A stretch of DNA of 33,783 nt from Nocardia mexicana NBRC 108244 (GTDB taxonomy: Bacteria; Actinomycetota; Actinomycetes; Mycobacteriales; Mycobacteriaceae), in NCBI RefSeq assembly GCF_001613165.1, contig NZ_BDBV01000126.1:1-33783 (forward strand). Direction: 5' to 3'. How positions within the stretch are numbered: the first letter of the stretch is position 1; each line of letters starts with the position of its first letter. The position numbers and the translations under genes were made by a program. The notes under the pieces are model-generated. The model was not told the DNA's origin, did no database searches, and saw only the letters and a program-made list of their open reading frames with translations. Shown here in pieces: positions 32,134 to 33,783 of this stretch.

Positions 32134-32604
32134 GTGAGCCGCTCGACAGGGCAAGTGCCGGAAGGATATTCGCGGCTGTATGCGGCGCTGGCGGTGCTGA
32201 CCATCGCTGTCACGTTTCAGCCGCTGTTCGCTCGGACGGTTGCGGTGGGAAGCGTCGAGGTGGCCGATCCGCGCCGCTCGATGTGGGAGGAACTGGGGAC
32301 GTCCGCACACGAGAGCACCGTGGCGGGTGTGTTGCTGGTGCTGGTGCTGGTTGCCCTGCTGACGGCGGGCGCGTTCGGGGCGCGCTCGATCGGCATTCCG
32401 ATCGGTATCGCGGTCGCGTCGGCGCTGTTGAGCGTGCTGGTGTCGCTGCGCCCCGGATACGCCTCCCCGCCACCCGATTTGACCAGCTGGGGCCAGGTCG
32501 CGATCGTCATGGGGATCGTGACCGCGGTGCTGTCGGTCGCCCACGCCGTGCACTGTGGGCTCCGCAGGGGTTCCTCGTCCACACCGCCGGATGCGTCACC
32601 CTGA
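32134..32604 (+). CDS. Small four-helix membrane protein
   Basis: A 156-residue protein with four hydrophobic helices: AALAVLTIAVTFQPLFA, VAGVLLVLVLVALLTAGAF, IGIPIGIAVASALLSVLVSL and VAIVMGIVTAVLSVAHAVH. A polar segment between the first two probably faces outside. I do not recognise the family. The GTG at 32134 follows AAGGGG with about nine bases of spacing. Downstream lies a lipoprotein gene on the same strand after 193 bases; they could share a role in the envelope but there is no firm link. Confidence 0.7.
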   Translation: MSRSTGQVPEGYSRLYAALAVLTIAVTFQPLFARTVAVGSVEVADPRRSMWEELGTSAHESTVAGVLLVLVLVALLTAGAFGARSIGIPIGIAVASALLSVLVSLRPGYASPPPDLTSWGQVAIVMGIVTAVLSVAHAVHCGLRRGSSSTPPDASP

Positions 32605-32797
32605 CGGCGGCGTGTCGTTGCGGTAGCAAGCGACCAGGCGCAGGCGTGGCCCGGTGTCGGGTGTACGGCGATGGGACGCATTCGATTACGCACCCTCATG
32701 CGAGCCGGGACCGGTCCGGTGCCGATGCCGTTAGATCTCATTCATGATTCGCCGGAGTGAGTTCGGTCCGAGTGGCAGATTCCAGGAGGGCGCGGCC

Positions 32798-33511
32798 GTG
32801 TCTGATGCACGCGGCCAGGGCTCGGGGATCAAGGTGAGTCGGCGAATCGGGGTGACCGTGCTCGCTCTGCTGGTGAGTGTGGCCGTCACGGCTGCGGCGG
32901 GTTGCACAGGGGACACATCCGCTGTGAGTGAGACGAGCCCGCCACAGCCCGTGCCGTCGGCCGGGGCGATACCGTCGGGATGCGACCCCTTGACCGTGAA
33001 CGCAAGCTTGGATTACACAGGCGAAGGGCCGCATCCAGCGGTATTTCGCGACATGTTCAGGAGTATTCAGGTCACCGCACCCGAGACTTCTACCGGTTAT
33101 CTCACCATAATGCCGACGGAGTGGACGGAGTACTGGGAGGACAGGTCCCCACCGGCTCCCTCAGCGGCCCTTCTGATCTGCCGTACGCGACTCGAAAGGA
33201 CAAGCCCGACACCGATCGGTGAATGCACCTACGACAAGTCTGTGGACACGGGTCCCGGTTTCCGGACGCAAGCCCCGCGCGACCTACTGCGACCAGTCAA
33301 GATCCCGATCTACCCCGCCCTCCACCACTTCTCGGTCTATGCGCTGAAGACCCGTACCGAGCTGTCCTCCTTCTCGATCGTCGGCGACGACACCCTGGAC
33401 AATTCATGCCTGGGCACGGTCGACCCGAAGACCTCCGGAATAGCCCAGGCCGTCCGCAACCAGGTATTCCTGGATCACGTAACCCCTTTCATCACAGCGA
33501 CAGTGCCGTGA
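32798..33511 (+). CDS. Secreted lipoprotein of unknown function, Cys-rich
   Basis: A 237-residue protein with a long N-terminus, a hydrophobic core (IGVTVLALLVSVAVTA) and lipobox AAAGC, so it is exported and lipid-anchored. The mature part has four Cys (CDPL, ICRT, ECTY and NSCLG), likely two disulfides, which recalls the DUF3558-like lipoproteins of actinomycetes; I am not sure. The GTG at 32798 has AGGAGGG (32783-32789) eight bases upstream. A GTG at 32834 nearer the signal core is an alternative start. It converges with the partial gene at the right edge, with three bases between stops. Confidence 0.75.
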   Translation: MSDARGQGSGIKVSRRIGVTVLALLVSVAVTAAAGCTGDTSAVSETSPPQPVPSAGAIPSGCDPLTVNASLDYTGEGPHPAVFRDMFRSIQVTAPETSTGYLTIMPTEWTEYWEDRSPPAPSAALLICRTRLERTSPTPIGECTYDKSVDTGPGFRTQAPRDLLRPVKIPIYPALHHFSVYALKTRTELSSFSIVGDDTLDNSCLGTVDPKTSGIAQAVRNQVFLDHVTPFITATVP

Positions 33512-33514
33512 ACG

Positions 33515-33783
33515 TCAACGCGCTCTGCCGGAATCCGGCCGGATGTGCCGAGCCTCGACGAGGGCCTGGTAGGCGGCGCGTTTGCGTGGGCAGTCCTCCC
33601 GGCGGCAATCTCGGTGCTGCTGCATCGCACGGTGGGCCTGCGGCACCGTGAACGGCCGTCCCGGCGCGGTGTGTGTGTACGCCGCGAAATCCATGGTCTT
33701 CGTGGGCGTTTCGGTGCGGTCGTCGGTGTCCTCATCGAGCCCGGAACGCAGCAGCGCACCGACGATGCCCCCGAAACCGATCA
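33515..33783 (-). CDS. Partial conserved small protein, 5' end outside the window
   Basis: The minus strand reads without a stop from the right edge to a TGA at 33517-33515, giving 88 residues. The sequence is orderly: an apolar start (IGFGGIVGALLRSGLDED), then DFAAYTHTAPGRPFTVP, QAHRAMQQHRDCRREDCPRKRAAYQAL and a charged end. The C-terminal block, with a paired Cys (RDCRREDCPRK), looks like small proteins I remember from mycobacteria and their phages, though I cannot name a family. A short acidic linker sits between the parts. The other minus-strand frame is Arg/Pro-rich and is rejected. Confidence 0.65.
   Translation of the reverse strand, partial: IGFGGIVGALLRSGLDEDTDDRTETPTKTMDFAAYTHTAPGRPFTVPQAHRAMQQHRDCRREDCPRKRAAYQALVEARHIRPDSGRAR

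Overview
The window is GC-rich actinobacterial chromosome. It most resembles Nocardia or a close mycolic-acid relative (Rhodococcus, Mycobacterium). The evidence is a close homologue of the mycobacterial L,D-transpeptidase LdtMt2, an Rv1733c-family membrane protein, a Ddn-like F420-type nitroreductase, a GH76 protein, an MpaB/DUF2236 protein, frequent GTG/TTG starts and a tRNA-Lys gene without an encoded CCA. I see no insertion sequence, integrase, CRISPR array or rRNA. Genus assignment is inference.

Layout. 0.3-3.1 kb: a flavodoxin-like protein (+), a secreted lipoprotein (-) and a tautomerase-like/YHS protein (+). 3.1-7.1 kb: a large BTAD/NB-ARC regulator (-) divergent from a SAM methyltransferase (+). 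7.2-10.3 kb: a two-gene ABC exporter operon (-). 10.3-11.1 kb: about 780 bases with no convincing gene. 11.1-13.1 kb: an Rv1733c-like membrane protein, a deazaflavin-type nitroreductase behind a strong 11-base inverted repeat, and a MarR regulator, all on the minus strand. 13.3-15.5 kb: a large YfhO-like membrane protein divergent from marR. 15.6-16.7 kb: an ArsR repressor divergent from a short-chain dehydrogenase, with inverted repeats between them.

16.8-21.3 kb is a monovalent-cation block. TrkA and TrkH lie on the minus strand, and trkH is broken by a one-base frameshift. Divergent from them are a CPA1-type cation/proton antiporter and an RCK-domain potassium channel. Together these would balance K+, Na+ and pH. 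If the frameshift is real, Trk uptake is lost while channel and antiporter remain.

21.4-25.7 kb: an AbrB-type regulator behind a 24-base perfect palindrome, tRNA-Lys(CTT), ldtB, a DUF2252 protein and an unrecognised beta-rich protein. 25.7-29.6 kb: a cytochrome P450 lacking the I-helix Gly and Thr, a HerA-like ATPase (-), an MpaB-like protein and a possible small membrane protein. 29.6-33.8 kb: a GH76 protein and a ferredoxin-like/metallo-beta-lactamase fusion (both -), a four-helix membrane protein, a lipoprotein, and the 3' end of a minus-strand gene running off the window.

I found no complete, clearly new multi-gene system. The most unusual items are the tautomerase/YHS fusion, the P450 with a rewritten oxygen-activation motif, the cluster-motif variant in the MBL fusion, the trkH frameshift, and several strong unassigned palindromes. 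All functions come from reading translations and recalling families; no search was run.
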